Shown here: positions 1 to 10,233 of the stretch, piece after piece
Layout: each line of letters begins with the position of its first letter
Position numbering within the stretch: the stretch's first letter is position 1
Source of the DNA: JAEUHO01 sp046350655
GTDB lineage: Bacteria; Planctomycetota; PLA2; JAEUHO01
Assembly (NCBI GenBank): GCA_046350655.1
Contig: JAXMAB010000006.1
Span: 1 to 64,000, forward strand
Length of the DNA: 64,000 nt
Direction: 5' to 3'
Position numbers and translations under genes: made by a program
Notes under the pieces: generated by a model
Database searches by the model: none
Told to the model about the DNA's origin: nothing
What the model saw: the letters and a program-made list of their open reading frames with translations, nothing else

Positions 1-62
1 CGCGTGCCAGAGGGCGGGGGGCCGCCGTCCCGCGCCGCGGGGCCGGGCCCTGCCGGCCGCGT

Positions 63-2633
63 TCAGCGCGGCTTGCGGGCCAGCGGCGTGTGCGCGGTCA
101 CGCCGTTGACGACGCGCGCGAGCTCGCGGATGTCGAACGGCTTGCGCACGTAGGGCAGCCCGAGCGCGTCGATGTCGCGGAAGACGTCGTTCTCGAGCAC
201 GTCGCCGGTCATGAAGATGACGCGCGCGGCCAGCTCGGGGTGCGACTCGCGGACGCGCTTGTGGAGGCCCATGCCGTCGAGCTCGCCGGGCATCCGCAGG
301 TCGGTCAGCATGGCGTCGTAGGCGTTCGTCGCGAGCTTCTCGAGGGCCTCGGTCGAGTCCTTCGCGGTGTCCACGTCGTAGCCGTGCAGCTCGAGCACGT
401 GGGTCACGACCTCGCGCACCACCTGCTCGTCGTCCACGACGAGGACCTTGAGGTCGAAGCCGGCCTGGTTCGCCTCGGGGCGCGGCGCGACGGGCGTCGG
501 GGGCGCGTCCTCGCTCGCGGGGCCGCAGGGGAGGCGGATGGTGATCGCGGCGCCCTTGCCGGGCTCCGAGTCGGCGGTGATCGTGCCGCCGTGGTCGGTC
601 ACGATGCCGTAGCAGAGGCCGAGCCCGAGGCCCGTGCCGTGCTCGCGGGTCGTGAAGAACGGGTCGAAGACGCGGGTGAGGAGGTGGCGGGGGATGCCCG
701 GGCCCGTGTCCTCGACGCGGACCTCGATGTCGTCGGCGCGGCGCCGGGTCGTGAAGGTGATGCGGCGGACCGGCGCGCCGGACTCGACCATCGCCTCGCG
801 GGCGTTCTGCGCGAGGTTGATGAACACCTGCTGCCAGCGGCTGACGTCGAGGGCGACGGCGGGGACCTTCGGGTCGAAGGCGCGGACCATCTCGACGTTG
901 TCGAGGCGGAACTGGTACTCGTTGAGCGCGATGACCGACTCGATCACCTCGTTGACGGTCGCGCGCTGGCGCTCCGAGCGCGACTGGCGGGCGAACGTGA
1001 GGAGGTTCTCGACGATGCGCTTGCAGCGGCGGGCGTTGCTCTCGATCTTCTCGACGTCGCGGCGCGACCACTGCTCCGTCGGCTGCGACAGGAAGAGCTG
1101 GGCGTAGCCGAGGATGCCCGCGAGCGGGTTGTTCAGCTCGTGGGCGACGCCCGAGACCATCTCGCCCATGGCCTTGAGCTTCTCGGACTGGTGGAGCTGG
1201 CTCTGGAGCTCCTTCTCGCGCGTCACGTCGCGCAGGAGCATCAGCACGCCCTTGCGCACGCCGCTCTCGGAGAGCAGCGGCTGCAGCTCGGCGGTCACGA
1301 ACCGCGGCTTGCCGTCGGCGCGGGCCGCGCGGAACTCGAGGTCGCGGCGCCGCTCGCCGCGCAGGGCCGCCGCCATGGCCGCCGCGACGCGCGGGCGGTC
1401 CTCGGGGACCGCGAGGTCGGCCGGGTCGGCGAAGCGGGAGAGCGCGGTCGTGCGGTCGATGCCGGTGAGGTCGCCGATGGCCGGGTTGGCGTAGGCCGTG
1501 TGCCCCGCCGTGTCGACCTGGAGGACGCCGGTCGTCGCGGACTCGACGAGCGTGCGGTACTCCTCCTCCGACTCCTTCACGCGCCCGAACAGCCGGGCGT
1601 TCTCCATCGCGATGGCGAGCTGGTGCGCGGCCGTCTCGAGGACGAGCACATCGGCCTCGCTGAACGCGGCGACGACGTCGGACTCGACGTTGACGACCGC
1701 CTCGACGACGCCGCCGATGCGCACCGGGACGGCCACCTCGCTGCGCGTGTCGGGCCACCAGTCGACGTAGTCGGGCTCGGCGGTGACGTCGTCCACGCGG
1801 ACGGTGCGGCCGCTGCGGGCCGCGCGGCCCACGATGCCCTGGCCGAGGTCCATGCTGCCCTCGGCGCGGTCGCCGCGGGGGTAGCGCGACGACTCGGCCT
1901 TCATCGCGACGCGGCGGGTCTCGCGGTCGACGAGGAAGAGCGAGACGTGGCGGTAGCCGAACGTGCGCTGGATGTCGACGACGGCCTGCCGCAGCAGCAG
2001 GTCGAGGTTGAGGATCGAGTTGACCTTCCGCCCGAGGTCGTTGACGAGCAGCAGCTGCTCGAAGCGGCGGCGCTCCTGGGCGCGGGAGATCGCGGCGCGC
2101 ACCGCGGCGCCGGCGAGGAACGCGGCCTCCTCGGCGACGGACTCCGACTCGGCGGGCACCGGCCCGTCCACGCGGATCGCGACGACGCCGACGACCTCGG
2201 CGCCCGCGCGGAGCGAGAGGAGCAGCGAGACGGCCTCGGGCGCGGACGCCTGGCCGGGCGCGGCGATCTCCTGCGCGACGCGGACCCGGCGCTCGAGCGT
2301 CGTCGCGCCGAGCGCGTCGGCCCACGGCGAGAGCGTGCGCGGGATGCGTTCGGCGACGGTCGGCAGCTGGGCGAAGGTCCCGCGCTCGGCCGCGAGGTGG
2401 AGGCAGCGGTCGCGCGTCGTGCACTCGCGCGCGCGCGGGCACGTGGCGCACCGGTCGCCCGGCCCGAGGAGGTACACGCGGGCCGAGGCGCCGGGCGAGA
2501 GCCGGACGATCTGCTCGGCCAGCCGCTCCGCGGCCTCGACCGCGTCCTGGGCATGCGCCAGCGCGTTCGCCAGGTCGGCGAGCCACGTGCGACGGGGGGC
2601 CGTCGCGGGAGGGGTCGAGCGCTCGCCGGGCAT
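63..2633 (-). CDS. Soluble hybrid sensor histidine kinase (GAF-GAF-PAS-HisKA-HATPase-REC)
   Basis: The protein is about 856 residues and has no membrane segment, so it should act in the cytoplasm. In order it has an N-terminal GAF-like region (about 15-190), a second GAF (about 195-350), a PAS domain (about 360-475), a HisKA box with the phospho-acceptor His498 in VAHELNNP, an ATPase domain with N, G1 and G2 boxes, and a C-terminal receiver with Asp778 in LTDLRMP. The first GAF carries a cysteine cluster, C62-x2-C65-x5-C71-x5-C77, that could hold an Fe-S cluster (inference). I chose the ATG at 2633 because a TACAAT hexamer lies 8 bp before it; a GTG 21 bp upstream is the alternative. No dedicated partner regulator is adjacent. 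The signal sensed is unknown. Confidence 0.88.
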   Translation of the reverse strand: MPGERSTPPATAPRRTWLADLANALAHAQDAVEAAERLAEQIVRLSPGASARVYLLGPGDRCATCPRARECTTRDRCLHLAAERGTFAQLPTVAERIPRTLSPWADALGATTLERRVRVAQEIAAPGQASAPEAVSLLLSLRAGAEVVGVVAIRVDGPVPAESESVAEEAAFLAGAAVRAAISRAQERRRFEQLLLVNDLGRKVNSILNLDLLLRQAVVDIQRTFGYRHVSLFLVDRETRRVAMKAESSRYPRGDRAEGSMDLGQGIVGRAARSGRTVRVDDVTAEPDYVDWWPDTRSEVAVPVRIGGVVEAVVNVESDVVAAFSEADVLVLETAAHQLAIAMENARLFGRVKESEEEYRTLVESATTGVLQVDTAGHTAYANPAIGDLTGIDRTTALSRFADPADLAVPEDRPRVAAAMAAALRGERRRDLEFRAARADGKPRFVTAELQPLLSESGVRKGVLMLLRDVTREKELQSQLHQSEKLKAMGEMVSGVAHELNNPLAGILGYAQLFLSQPTEQWSRRDVEKIESNARRCKRIVENLLTFARQSRSERQRATVNEVIESVIALNEYQFRLDNVEMVRAFDPKVPAVALDVSRWQQVFINLAQNAREAMVESGAPVRRITFTTRRRADDIEVRVEDTGPGIPRHLLTRVFDPFFTTREHGTGLGLGLCYGIVTDHGGTITADSEPGKGAAITIRLPCGPASEDAPPTPVAPRPEANQAGFDLKVLVVDDEQVVREVVTHVLELHGYDVDTAKDSTEALEKLATNAYDAMLTDLRMPGELDGMGLHKRVRESHPELAARVIFMTGDVLENDVFRDIDALGLPYVRKPFDIRELARVVNGVTAHTPLARKPR

Positions 2634-2641
2634 GGTCGGGG

Positions 2642-2647
2642 ATTGTA
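2642..2647 (-). promoter_or_regulatory. -10 element (TACAAT) for the hybrid kinase
   Basis: TACAAT read on the minus strand ends 8 bp before the kinase ATG at 2633, with no Shine-Dalgarno sequence between. Transcription would begin at or next to the start codon, giving a leaderless mRNA. No -35 box is recognisable. Confidence 0.5.
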
Positions 2648-2721
2648 GCCCCACCCCCGTGCCGCGGCGGACGGTCCCGGGACGGTCCCGGCGGGCCGTG
2701 GCGGGGGCCGTGGGGGGCCGG

Positions 2722-3387
2722 TCAGGGCGCCCGCGGCGGCTCCTCGGGGGCGGGGGCCGCGGCGGGGGCGCGGCGGGCGCGCCGCCAGGCGAGGAGGGCC
2801 GACAGGCCGACCCCCAGGGGCCAGCCGAAGACCGCCATCGCGACTAGGAACGCGACCGCGTGGAGCTGGAAGACGAGGCCGGGCAGGAGGGCGGCGCCGA
2901 GGGCCAGGCTCCCGACGACCGAACGCGTCAGCGGCGCGGCCGACGGGCCCCGCGCCCCGAGGAGGCGCTCGCCGAGGAGGGGCACCGTCGCGAGGCTGCC
3001 GGCGAGGAGGAGCAGCATCGCGGGCACGCCGAGGAGCAGGAACGCCACCGCGGCGCCGTGCCCGCCCGCGTGGGACAGCCCCGCGAGCAGCGCGACGAGC
3101 CCCAGCGCGAGGAGCGACCCCACGAGCAGCGCGGTCGTCGGCGCCGACGCGCGGGCCTGGCGGTCGGTCGCGGCGGCGACCCGCGGGAACAGCGCGGCCA
3201 GGATCGCGGCGACGCACCCGAAGCCGGCCACGCTGGCGACGATCACGACGACCCAGCCCGCGAGGGCCGCGGCCCCGCCGCCCGCGTCGCGGCCGGCGGG
3301 CGGCACGTCGGCGGCGGCCGTGACGGTCGAGGCGAGGAGCAGCGCGGACGCGGCCGCGATCACGAGGAGGCGGGGGCGGCGGTTCAT
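2722..3387 (-). CDS. Multi-pass membrane protein, unknown function
   Basis: A protein of 221 residues that starts with a signal-like segment (Met-Asn-Arg-Arg-Pro-Arg, then a hydrophobic stretch ending in AAAD). About five further hydrophobic helices follow, and the tail is Pro/Ala-rich and basic. I recognise no family. It is the third gene of the sigma/anti-sigma operon: its ATG overlaps the stop of the anti-sigma-like gene by ATGA at 3384-3387, so the two are probably translationally coupled. A role in the envelope response controlled by that sigma factor is inference from position only. Confidence 0.7.
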   Translation of the reverse strand: MNRRPRLLVIAAASALLLASTVTAAADVPPAGRDAGGGAAALAGWVVVIVASVAGFGCVAAILAALFPRVAAATDRQARASAPTTALLVGSLLALGLVALLAGLSHAGGHGAAVAFLLLGVPAMLLLLAGSLATVPLLGERLLGARGPSAAPLTRSVVGSLALGAALLPGLVFQLHAVAFLVAMAVFGWPLGVGLSALLAWRRARRAPAAAPAPEEPPRAP

Positions 3388-4052
3388 CGCGACGCTCCGT
3401 TCGCGCGGGGGCGGGTGACGACGCGGGCGGTGGCGAACGCGGCGCCGAGCAGCGCCACGCCCGCGACGAGGAGGCCCGGGGTGCCGCCGGGCAGCCGGAC
3501 GGCCTCGTCCGCGATCGACGCGGCCACGCCGCGCGCGCCGGCGGACGGGCCTCGCGTCCACGGGAGGGGACCGGCCGCCCTCGGGACGGCGGCGTCGGCG
3601 AGCGCGGCCGACGGGAGGACCGCGGCCGGCCGGGGGGAGGTCGCGGCGAGGGTGTCGGCGGCGGCGGCGACGGGCTCGATGCCGGCGAGCGTCAGCCAGC
3701 CGCCCGCGGCGACGAGGAGGGCGGCCGCCGCGCTGCGCGCCCAGCGGGGCAACGCGAGGCCCGCGACGACCGGGCGCTCCCACGGCGCGCGCGGCGCGGC
3801 GCGGACCGCGGCGAGCACCGTCGCGACGAACGGGAGCGGGACGGGGAGGAGCGGCTGCGCGGCGAGGGCCTCGTCGAGGGCGCGTTCGGCCCGCCACCGG
3901 GCGGCGAACACGGGGTCGGCGGCGGCGCGCCGGGCGAGGTCGTCGGCGACGGCCGGGTCGGCGGGGTCGAGGAACCGGTCGTCGCCCGCGCCCTCCGCGG
4001 GGGCGTCGTCGGGGACCGGGGGCGGGGTCGGCGCGGGAGGCATGGGGCTCAT
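3384..4052 (-). CDS. Anti-sigma-factor-like membrane protein
   Basis: 222 residues. The first 35 or so are Pro/Ala/Asp-rich. Residues about 30-75 (DPAVADDLARRAAADPVF and what follows) resemble the short cytoplasmic helical region of anti-sigma proteins that cap ECF sigma factors. A transmembrane helix lies near 105-120, a long Ala/Pro-rich extracytoplasmic region follows, and a second hydrophobic helix sits near the C terminus. There is no CxxC or HCC zinc motif, so it is not a classical ZAS-domain anti-sigma. The call rests mainly on position: ATGA overlap with the ECF sigma gene upstream and the membrane protein gene downstream. Confidence 0.65.
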   Translation of the reverse strand: MSPMPPAPTPPPVPDDAPAEGAGDDRFLDPADPAVADDLARRAAADPVFAARWRAERALDEALAAQPLLPVPLPFVATVLAAVRAAPRAPWERPVVAGLALPRWARSAAAALLVAAGGWLTLAGIEPVAAAADTLAATSPRPAAVLPSAALADAAVPRAAGPLPWTRGPSAGARGVAASIADEAVRLPGGTPGLLVAGVALLGAAFATARVVTRPRANGASR

Positions 4053-4648
4053 GGGGTGGTACCGGCGCGGGGGGGCGGGGTTTCGGGGGGGCCGAGCGTC
4101 CGCGCGAGGGCCGCCCGGGCGCGGTGGAGGTGGGTCTTCACGGTCGGCAGGGGGACGTCGGTGATCTCCGCGATGGCGGCGAGGTCGAGGCCGTGGACGT
4201 AGCGGAGGACCGCGGCGGTGCGATACGTCTCGGGGAGCGCGTCGAGGGCGGCCCGGACGCGGGCGGCGTCCGGGCGGTCGGCGGCGTCCTCCTCGGGGGC
4301 GGGCGCGGCGGGGACGAGGCTCGGGCGGTCGTCGTCCTCCGCGCCGACGCCGAGCGGCGCGGGGCGGTGGGCTCGGGCGACGAGCCGGTTGCGGCAGAGG
4401 TTCGTCGTGATGCGCAGCAGCCAGTGGCGGAACGGCCGCCGCGGGTCGAAGCGGTCGAGCGCGCGGAACGCGTTGAGGAAGGCGTGCTGCGCGGCGTCCT
4501 CCGCCTCGACGGGGTCGCGGAGGATGCGGCGCGCGAGGTCGTGGACGCGCCGGGCGTACCGGGCCACGAGCCGGCCGTAGGCCTCGCGGTCGCCCGCGAG
4601 GACCTCCCGGATCGTGGCCGCGTCCTCGGTCGCGTCGCCGTCGAGCAC
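4049..4648 (-). CDS. ECF-type RNA polymerase sigma factor
   Basis: 199 residues. Region 2 is clear (residues about 20-90), including the core motif DAEDAAQHAFLNAFRALDRF and the -10 recognition helix FRHWLLRITTNLCRNRL. An acidic Pro/Ala linker follows. Region 4 (about 135-185) contains a helix-turn-helix with GLDLAAIAEITDVPLPTVKTHLHRAR. This is the size and layout of group 4 sigma factors that direct polymerase to a small regulon. The GTG start at 4648 lies 6 bp after a TACGGT hexamer. The gene overlaps the anti-sigma-like gene by 4 bp (ATGA), the usual arrangement for a sigma/anti-sigma pair. The target promoters are not known. Confidence 0.92.
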   Translation of the reverse strand: MLDGDATEDAATIREVLAGDREAYGRLVARYARRVHDLARRILRDPVEAEDAAQHAFLNAFRALDRFDPRRPFRHWLLRITTNLCRNRLVARAHRPAPLGVGAEDDDRPSLVPAAPAPEEDAADRPDAARVRAALDALPETYRTAAVLRYVHGLDLAAIAEITDVPLPTVKTHLHRARAALARTLGPPETPPPRAGTTP

Positions 4649-4654
4649 GACGCG

Positions 4655-4660
4655 ACCGTA
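4655..4660 (-). promoter_or_regulatory. -10 element (TACGGT) for the ECF sigma operon
   Basis: TACGGT on the minus strand lies 6 bp before the GTG start at 4648. It fits the TAnnnT leaderless pattern seen across the window. No -35 box is recognisable. Confidence 0.4.
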
Positions 4661-4710
4661 CCACCGGACGTGGTCGGAGGTTTCGCGCCGCCGGTCGGCC
4701 GGCGCGGGGC

Positions 4711-4716
4711 TACGCT
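4711..4716 (+). promoter_or_regulatory. -10 element (TACGCT) for the isoaspartyl peptidase gene
   Basis: TACGCT lies 9 bp before the ATG at 4726. The spacer is a C-run without a ribosome binding site, so the mRNA is probably leaderless. Confidence 0.45.
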
Positions 4717-4725
4717 TCCCCCCTC

Positions 4726-5682
4726 ATGGACAAGCCGCCGCCGCCCCGCCCCGCCGTCATCGTGCACGGCGGCGCCTGGGCCATCCCCGACGACGAGTGG
4801 AAGGCGCACCGCGCCGGCGTGGCGCGGGCCTGCGCCGCGGCGTGGGCCGTCCTCGCCGCCAACGGCGCGGCGCTCGACGCGGTCGAGGCGGCCGTGACGC
4901 TCCTCGAGGAGGACCCGACGTTCGACGCGGGCGTCGGCAGCGTCCTGACGCGCGACGGCGTCGTCGAGATGGACGCGGCCGTGATGGACGGCCGCGACCG
5001 CGGCGTCGGCGCGGTCGCGTGCGTGCGGACCATCCGCAGCCCGTTCCGGGCCGCGCGCAGCCTGCTCCACGCCGAGCACGTCCTGCTCGTCGGGGAGGGC
5101 GCCGAGCGCTGGGCCCGCGAGCAGGGCCTCGCGACGTGCGACAACGCGGACTTCGTCGTCGAGCGCGAGCGGCGGCGCTTCGAGGCGATGCGGGCCGGCG
5201 CGGCCTCGCCCGACCCGAAGGCGGCGTTCGACCGGCCGCGGTCGGGGCCTCCGCCGACGCAAGGCCCGCGCGGCACCGTGGGCTGCGTCGCGATCGACCG
5301 CGGCGGCAACATCGCGGCGGGCGGCAGCACCGGCGGCACGCCGGGCAAGCGCAGCGGCCGGATCGGCGACACGCCGATCCCGGGCGCGGGCCTCTGGGCC
5401 GACAACCGCGAGGGCGGCGCCGCGTGCACGGGCTGGGGCGAGGGCATCCTGCGCATGGGGCTCGCGCGGACCGCGGTGTCGCACCTGCGCGAGGCGTCGG
5501 CGCAGGACGCGGCGTGGCTCTCGATCCGCGAGATGGACGCGCGGGTGTCCGGCCTCGCCGGCGTCATCATCCTCTCGCGCGACGGGTCCATCGGCTTCGG
5601 CTTCAACACGCCGCGGATGGCCGTCTCCTACATGGACGGCGAGCTCGCCGACCCGTGGGTGGTCGGCACCCGCGACGGCTGA
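4726..5682 (+). CDS. Isoaspartyl peptidase / L-asparaginase (Ntn hydrolase)
   Basis: 318 residues, the usual length for the plant-type asparaginase/isoaspartyl dipeptidase family. These precursors cleave themselves into two chains before a catalytic threonine. The N-terminal signature VIVHGGAW is present, followed by the VEAAVTLLEEDPTFDAGVGSVL region. The autocleavage site is GTVGCVA with Thr184 as the predicted nucleophile. The substrate-binding motif GGSTGGTPGKRSGRIGDTPI follows. No signal peptide is visible, so it should act in the cytoplasm on asparagine or isoaspartyl dipeptides. It is a single gene, convergent with mobB, with a 31-bp hairpin repeat between the two. Confidence 0.93.
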   Translation: MDKPPPPRPAVIVHGGAWAIPDDEWKAHRAGVARACAAAWAVLAANGAALDAVEAAVTLLEEDPTFDAGVGSVLTRDGVVEMDAAVMDGRDRGVGAVACVRTIRSPFRAARSLLHAEHVLLVGEGAERWAREQGLATCDNADFVVERERRRFEAMRAGAASPDPKAAFDRPRSGPPPTQGPRGTVGCVAIDRGGNIAAGGSTGGTPGKRSGRIGDTPIPGAGLWADNREGGAACTGWGEGILRMGLARTAVSHLREASAQDAAWLSIREMDARVSGLAGVIILSRDGSIGFGFNTPRMAVSYMDGELADPWVVGTRDG

Positions 5683-5699
5683 CGCCCGCCCTTCGGTGT

Positions 5700-5730
5700 C
5701 CGCCATTCGGTGCCGTTCGCGTTCTGGCGG
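5700..5730. repeat. 31-bp hairpin repeat, family A copy 1
   Basis: Starts CCGCCATTCGG and ends TTCTGGCGG, so the ends form a CCGCCA/TGGCGG stem. It lies between the convergent asparaginase and mobB genes. It matches the copies at 28083 and 28131 except for one G-to-T change in the middle. The position suits a bidirectional terminator (inference). Confidence 0.8.
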
Positions 5731-5738
5731 GTCGCAGC

Positions 5739-6272
5739 TCAACGCGCGAGGCGGAGCGCCACGTCGAGGTGCGCCGCGAGCCCGGCGACGTCGTCGCGCA
5801 GGAACACGGGCGCCGTCGCGGCGGCCGACCGCGTCGCGTCGTCGGGCCCGTCGGGCCCGGCGACCACCGCGAGCACGGGACCCCGGGCCTCGCGTACCGC
5901 GGCGAGCGGCGGCGCCGCGCCGACGACCACCACCGCCGGATGGCCGTGGCTGCGGAAGCCCTCGAGCACCACGACGTCGCGGTCGGCGAACCAGCGCGCG
6001 ACGATCGTCTCGGGCGTGAGCGGCGCCCCGCACTCGAGGTAGGCGACCCCGCCGGGGCCCGTGACCGCGACGCCGGCCGCGCCGGCCTCCGTGAGGCGCG
6101 CGGTGTCCTTGCCGGGTCGGTCCACGTCGAAGCCGTGCGAGGCGTGTTTCACGTAGCCCACGCGCCGGCCCGCGGCGGTCCAGTGGCGCACGAGCGCGGC
6201 GGCCAGCGTGGTCTTCCCGGCGCCGGACACGCCGAGCAGCGAGACGAGCGCCGGGCGGGGGGTGTCGGGCAT
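5739..6272 (-). CDS. mobB: Molybdopterin-guanine dinucleotide biosynthesis protein B
   Basis: 177 residues from the ATG at 6272. An earlier in-frame ATG at 6350 would add a Pro/Arg-rich segment that looks non-coding. A P-loop GVSGAGKT sits at residues 14-21, followed by GYVKHASHGFDVDRPGKDTARL, the MobB signature that follows the P-loop and Walker-type aspartate. A later VVVLEGFRSHGHP segment is also typical. MobB is a GTPase that helps attach GMP to molybdopterin. With moaA at 28 kb it supports a need for bis-MGD, which NarG in this window uses. The divergent neighbour is the nar-linked sensor kinase. Confidence 0.92.
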   Translation of the reverse strand: MPDTPRPALVSLLGVSGAGKTTLAAALVRHWTAAGRRVGYVKHASHGFDVDRPGKDTARLTEAGAAGVAVTGPGGVAYLECGAPLTPETIVARWFADRDVVVLEGFRSHGHPAVVVVGAAPPLAAVREARGPVLAVVAGPDGPDDATRSAAATAPVFLRDDVAGLAAHLDVALRLAR

Positions 6273-6334
6273 CGCGGGTGGGCTCCCGGGGGTCGGCGGC
6301 GCGGCGAGGGTCGCGTCCGCGTCGGGGCGGAGTC

Positions 6335-6340
6335 TACGAT
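6335..6340 (+). promoter_or_regulatory. -10 element (TACGAT) upstream of the sensor kinase operon
   Basis: TACGAT lies 8 bp before an ATG at 6349 and about 60 bp before the kinase ATG at 6401. The transcript would begin at the small leader frame 6349-6408. Confidence 0.4.
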
Positions 6341-6348
6341 GGGCCCGC

Positions 6349-6408
6349 ATGCGCGCGCGCCGTCCCCCGTCCGTCCCCGCGCCCGTCCGATCGGGGCTCG
6401 ATGCGTGA
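6349..6408 (+). CDS. Possible 19-residue leader peptide overlapping the kinase start
   Basis: An ATG 8 bp after a TACGAT hexamer opens a 19-codon frame (MRARRPPSVPAPVRSGLDA). Its TGA overlaps the kinase ATG as ATGCGTGA at 6401-6408. Such an arrangement could couple kinase translation to the leader. There is no homology argument and no codon evidence in so short a frame; it may simply be 5' untranslated sequence. Confidence 0.25.
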   Translation: MRARRPPSVPAPVRSGLDA

Positions 6409-8619
6409 CCCGCTCGCCCGCATCCCGATCCGCTACAAGCTGACGTTCGGCTTCGTGGGGCTCTGCTTCCTAGCCTATGCCATCGGCGCGTGGCTCGTGT
6501 CCAGCTCGGCGCACGACGCGCTGCGCGAGCAGATCGTCCGGCGCCTGCGCTCGACCGCGGAGGCGCGCGCGCTGGTCCTCGACGAGGCGCTGCGCACGGT
6601 CACGCTGCGCGCCCGCGACTTCGCGTCCGACGGGCTGGTACGCGGCGAGGCCGCACGGCTGGCGGCGCTCCCCGGCCCGCCCTCCCGCGCCGAGGCCGAG
6701 GCCCTCCGTCGCCACCTCGCGGAGAACAAGCTCCCCATCGTGCCGGCGTTCGTGGACCTCGTCGTCGTGGGCGTGGACGGGCGCCGGCTCGCGGGAGTCC
6801 GGGACGGCCCGCCGCCGGGCCTCGACGACTTCGTGGCGGCGTCGCGAGGACGTGACGGCGAGTGGGTGGGCTCGTTCGCGCCCGTGGGCCCCGACGGCGT
6901 GCTCTGCTTCGGCCTCGCGACGCCCGTCCTCGACCTCGCGCGGGAGCGCCGCGTGGGCGTGCTCGTGTGCTGGGTGGACGCCGCGCGCTGGATCGCGGGC
7001 GTCCCCCTCGCGGGCGGCACCGAGGACCTCGAGGACCTCGTCGTCGCGGTGGAGGACGCGTCGGGCGCGGGCTTCGAGTCGGTGCATGCTGCCCCCGGGC
7101 GGCCCGCCGTCGTGCGGACGGTCGCCGCGGGCACGCCGCGGGCCCGGCCCACGGCCGGCGAGGCGCTCTCGACGCCCTCGGACCTCTCCGTGGCCGACTG
7201 GCGGGTCGTCGTCGAGATGGGGACGGCCCGCGCGTTGGAGCCCGTGGCCGGCCTGCAGAGCCGGTTCTTCGGCGCGGGCCTCCTCATCGCGCTGGCGACC
7301 GCGGTGCTGCTCTTCTTCCCGCTGCGGTTCCTCGTGAAGCCGCTGGGGCGCCTGCGCGACGCGGCGCGCCGCGTCTCGGACGGCGACTTCACGGGGCGGG
7401 TGGACGTGGAGTCGAAGGACGAGGTCGGCGACCTCGCCGCGGCGTTCAACGTCATGACGGAGGCGGTGCGCGACCGCACGCGGCGCCTCGAGCAGACCGC
7501 TGCCGACCTCGAGGCCCGCAAGGACGAGCTCTCGCACGAGCGCGACCGGCTCGACGCGATGGTGCGGTCCATGCAGGACCCCCTCGTGTTCTTCGACGCG
7601 GAGGGGCACGTCCAGCTCTCGAACCGAGCCGCGGAGCCGTTGCTGCCGTTCCTGAGCGGGGCCGGTGGCCGGGACCTCGCGTTACGCTGCGCGCGGGGCG
7701 AGGGGACGAACGAGCGCGACTGCGTGGCCTGCCTCGCGCGGGGCGACCTCCCGAAGCAGTCGTGCCGGCTCGAGGTGGGGGCGCGGGTCTACGAGGTGCT
7801 GGCGACCCGGATCCCGACGGCGGGGGGCTGGCTCGGGCGGTTGCTCGTGGCCCGCGACATCACGGAGCTGGTCACGTTCGACGAGCGGCAGACGCGGCAG
7901 GAACGCCTCGCGGTGCTGGGCGAGATCGCGGCCGTCGTCGCGCACGAGCTCAACAACCCGCTGAGCGCCATCGCCATGTACGCCCAGATGATGGCGTCGG
8001 AGCTCCCCGCGGGCTCGCCCTTCCACGAGCACATCGACGTGGTCCGACGCAACACGGAGACCTGCAGCCGCGCTGTCCGCGGGCTCCTGGACTCGGCCTA
8101 CAGCGCCGACCCGGAGGTCTCGCAGGTCGACCTCGTCGAGACGCTCGACGAGGTCGCGCGGTTCCTCCGCCCGCTGCTCCGGCGCGCCGGCGTGGAACTC
8201 GTGCGGGAGGGCGCACTGGCCGACCCCGGCCTGCGCGCGGACGCGATCCAGCTGCGCCAGGTGTTCGTGAACCTGGTCATGAACGCGATCCAGGCCGTGG
8301 AGGCCGTGGGCCGGCAGGTCCGGGTCGTCGTGGGCGAGGCCGACGGCGGGCGCACGCTCGTGGTGGACGTCTGCGACGACGGCCCAGGGATCCGGCCCGA
8401 GCAGCGCGAGCGCGTATTCGAGCCGTTCTTCACGACGAAGCCGGCGGGCAAGGGGACAGGGCTCGGGCTGCCGATCTCGCGCCGCATCGTCGAGGCCCAC
8501 GGCGGCACCCTGACCCTCGTGTCGGGCGAGCCCGGGGCGACGACGTTCCGCGTGCGGCTGCCGCGGGCCTCCATGGTGCGGCCCCAGCCCGCCGGGCGGG
8601 CCGCCGTGGAGGGCGCCCC

Positions 8620-8623
<4 letters not shown>
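6401..8623 (+). CDS. Membrane sensor histidine kinase with HAMP and four-cysteine PAS
   Basis: 740 residues. A transmembrane helix (about 12-35) is followed by a large extracytoplasmic sensor (about 36-285), a second helix (about 287-310, LIALATAVLLFFPLRFLV), a HAMP domain, a coiled coil, a PAS domain, HisKA with phospho-acceptor His515 (VVAHELNNPLSAIAMY) and an ATPase domain (NLVMNAIQA, DDGPGI, GTGLGLPI). The PAS domain contains C430-x10-C441-x2-C444-x10-C455, a symmetric set that could bind a metal or Fe-S cluster (inference). The stop overlaps the start of the NtrC-family regulator (GTGA, 8620-8623), so they form a two-component pair. Position directly upstream of the nar-act operon suggests control of anaerobic respiration. 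Confidence 0.92.
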
Positions 8624-10059
<1,436 letters not shown>

Positions 10060-10078
10060 GCGCGCGCGGCGCCGCCGC

Positions 10079-10160
10079 GGTGCATACCGGAGGCGGCACC
10101 CCCCTCGAGGTCGGGGCCGCAAGGACTTAGGGCGGTCCGGCCTCGCCGGGGTGCATACCG
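10079..10160. repeat. Two direct repeats GGTGCATACCG upstream of narC
   Basis: GGTGCATACCG occurs at 10079-10089 and again at 10150-10160, 71 bp apart. A partial third copy (GTGCATCG) follows near 10179. They lie between the response regulator gene and narC and could be regulator binding sites (inference). The second copy contains TACCGT, which also fits the TAnnnT -10 pattern. Confidence 0.5.
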
Positions 10161-10192
10161 TCGGCTGCAGCGGCGGGCGTGCATCGAAAGCA

Positions 10193-10206
10193 TTGCGCCT
10201 GCGCAA
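10193..10206. promoter_or_regulatory. Palindrome TTGCGC-CT-GCGCAA upstream of narC
   Basis: A perfect 6+2+6 inverted repeat about 90 bp before the narC start. A 14-bp dyad in the only substantial gap before an 18-kb respiratory operon is a reasonable operator candidate. No known consensus is claimed. Confidence 0.35.
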
Positions 10207-10216
10207 CTCCATACGT

Positions 10217-10233
10217 GGGCGCCGCTTGCGCCC
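10217..10233 (+). promoter_or_regulatory. Hairpin GGGCGC-CGCTT-GCGCCC before narC
   Basis: A 6-bp GC stem with a 5-nt loop, about 60 bp before the narC ATG and not followed by a T-run. It could be an RNA structure in the narC leader or part of an operator. Confidence 0.3.
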
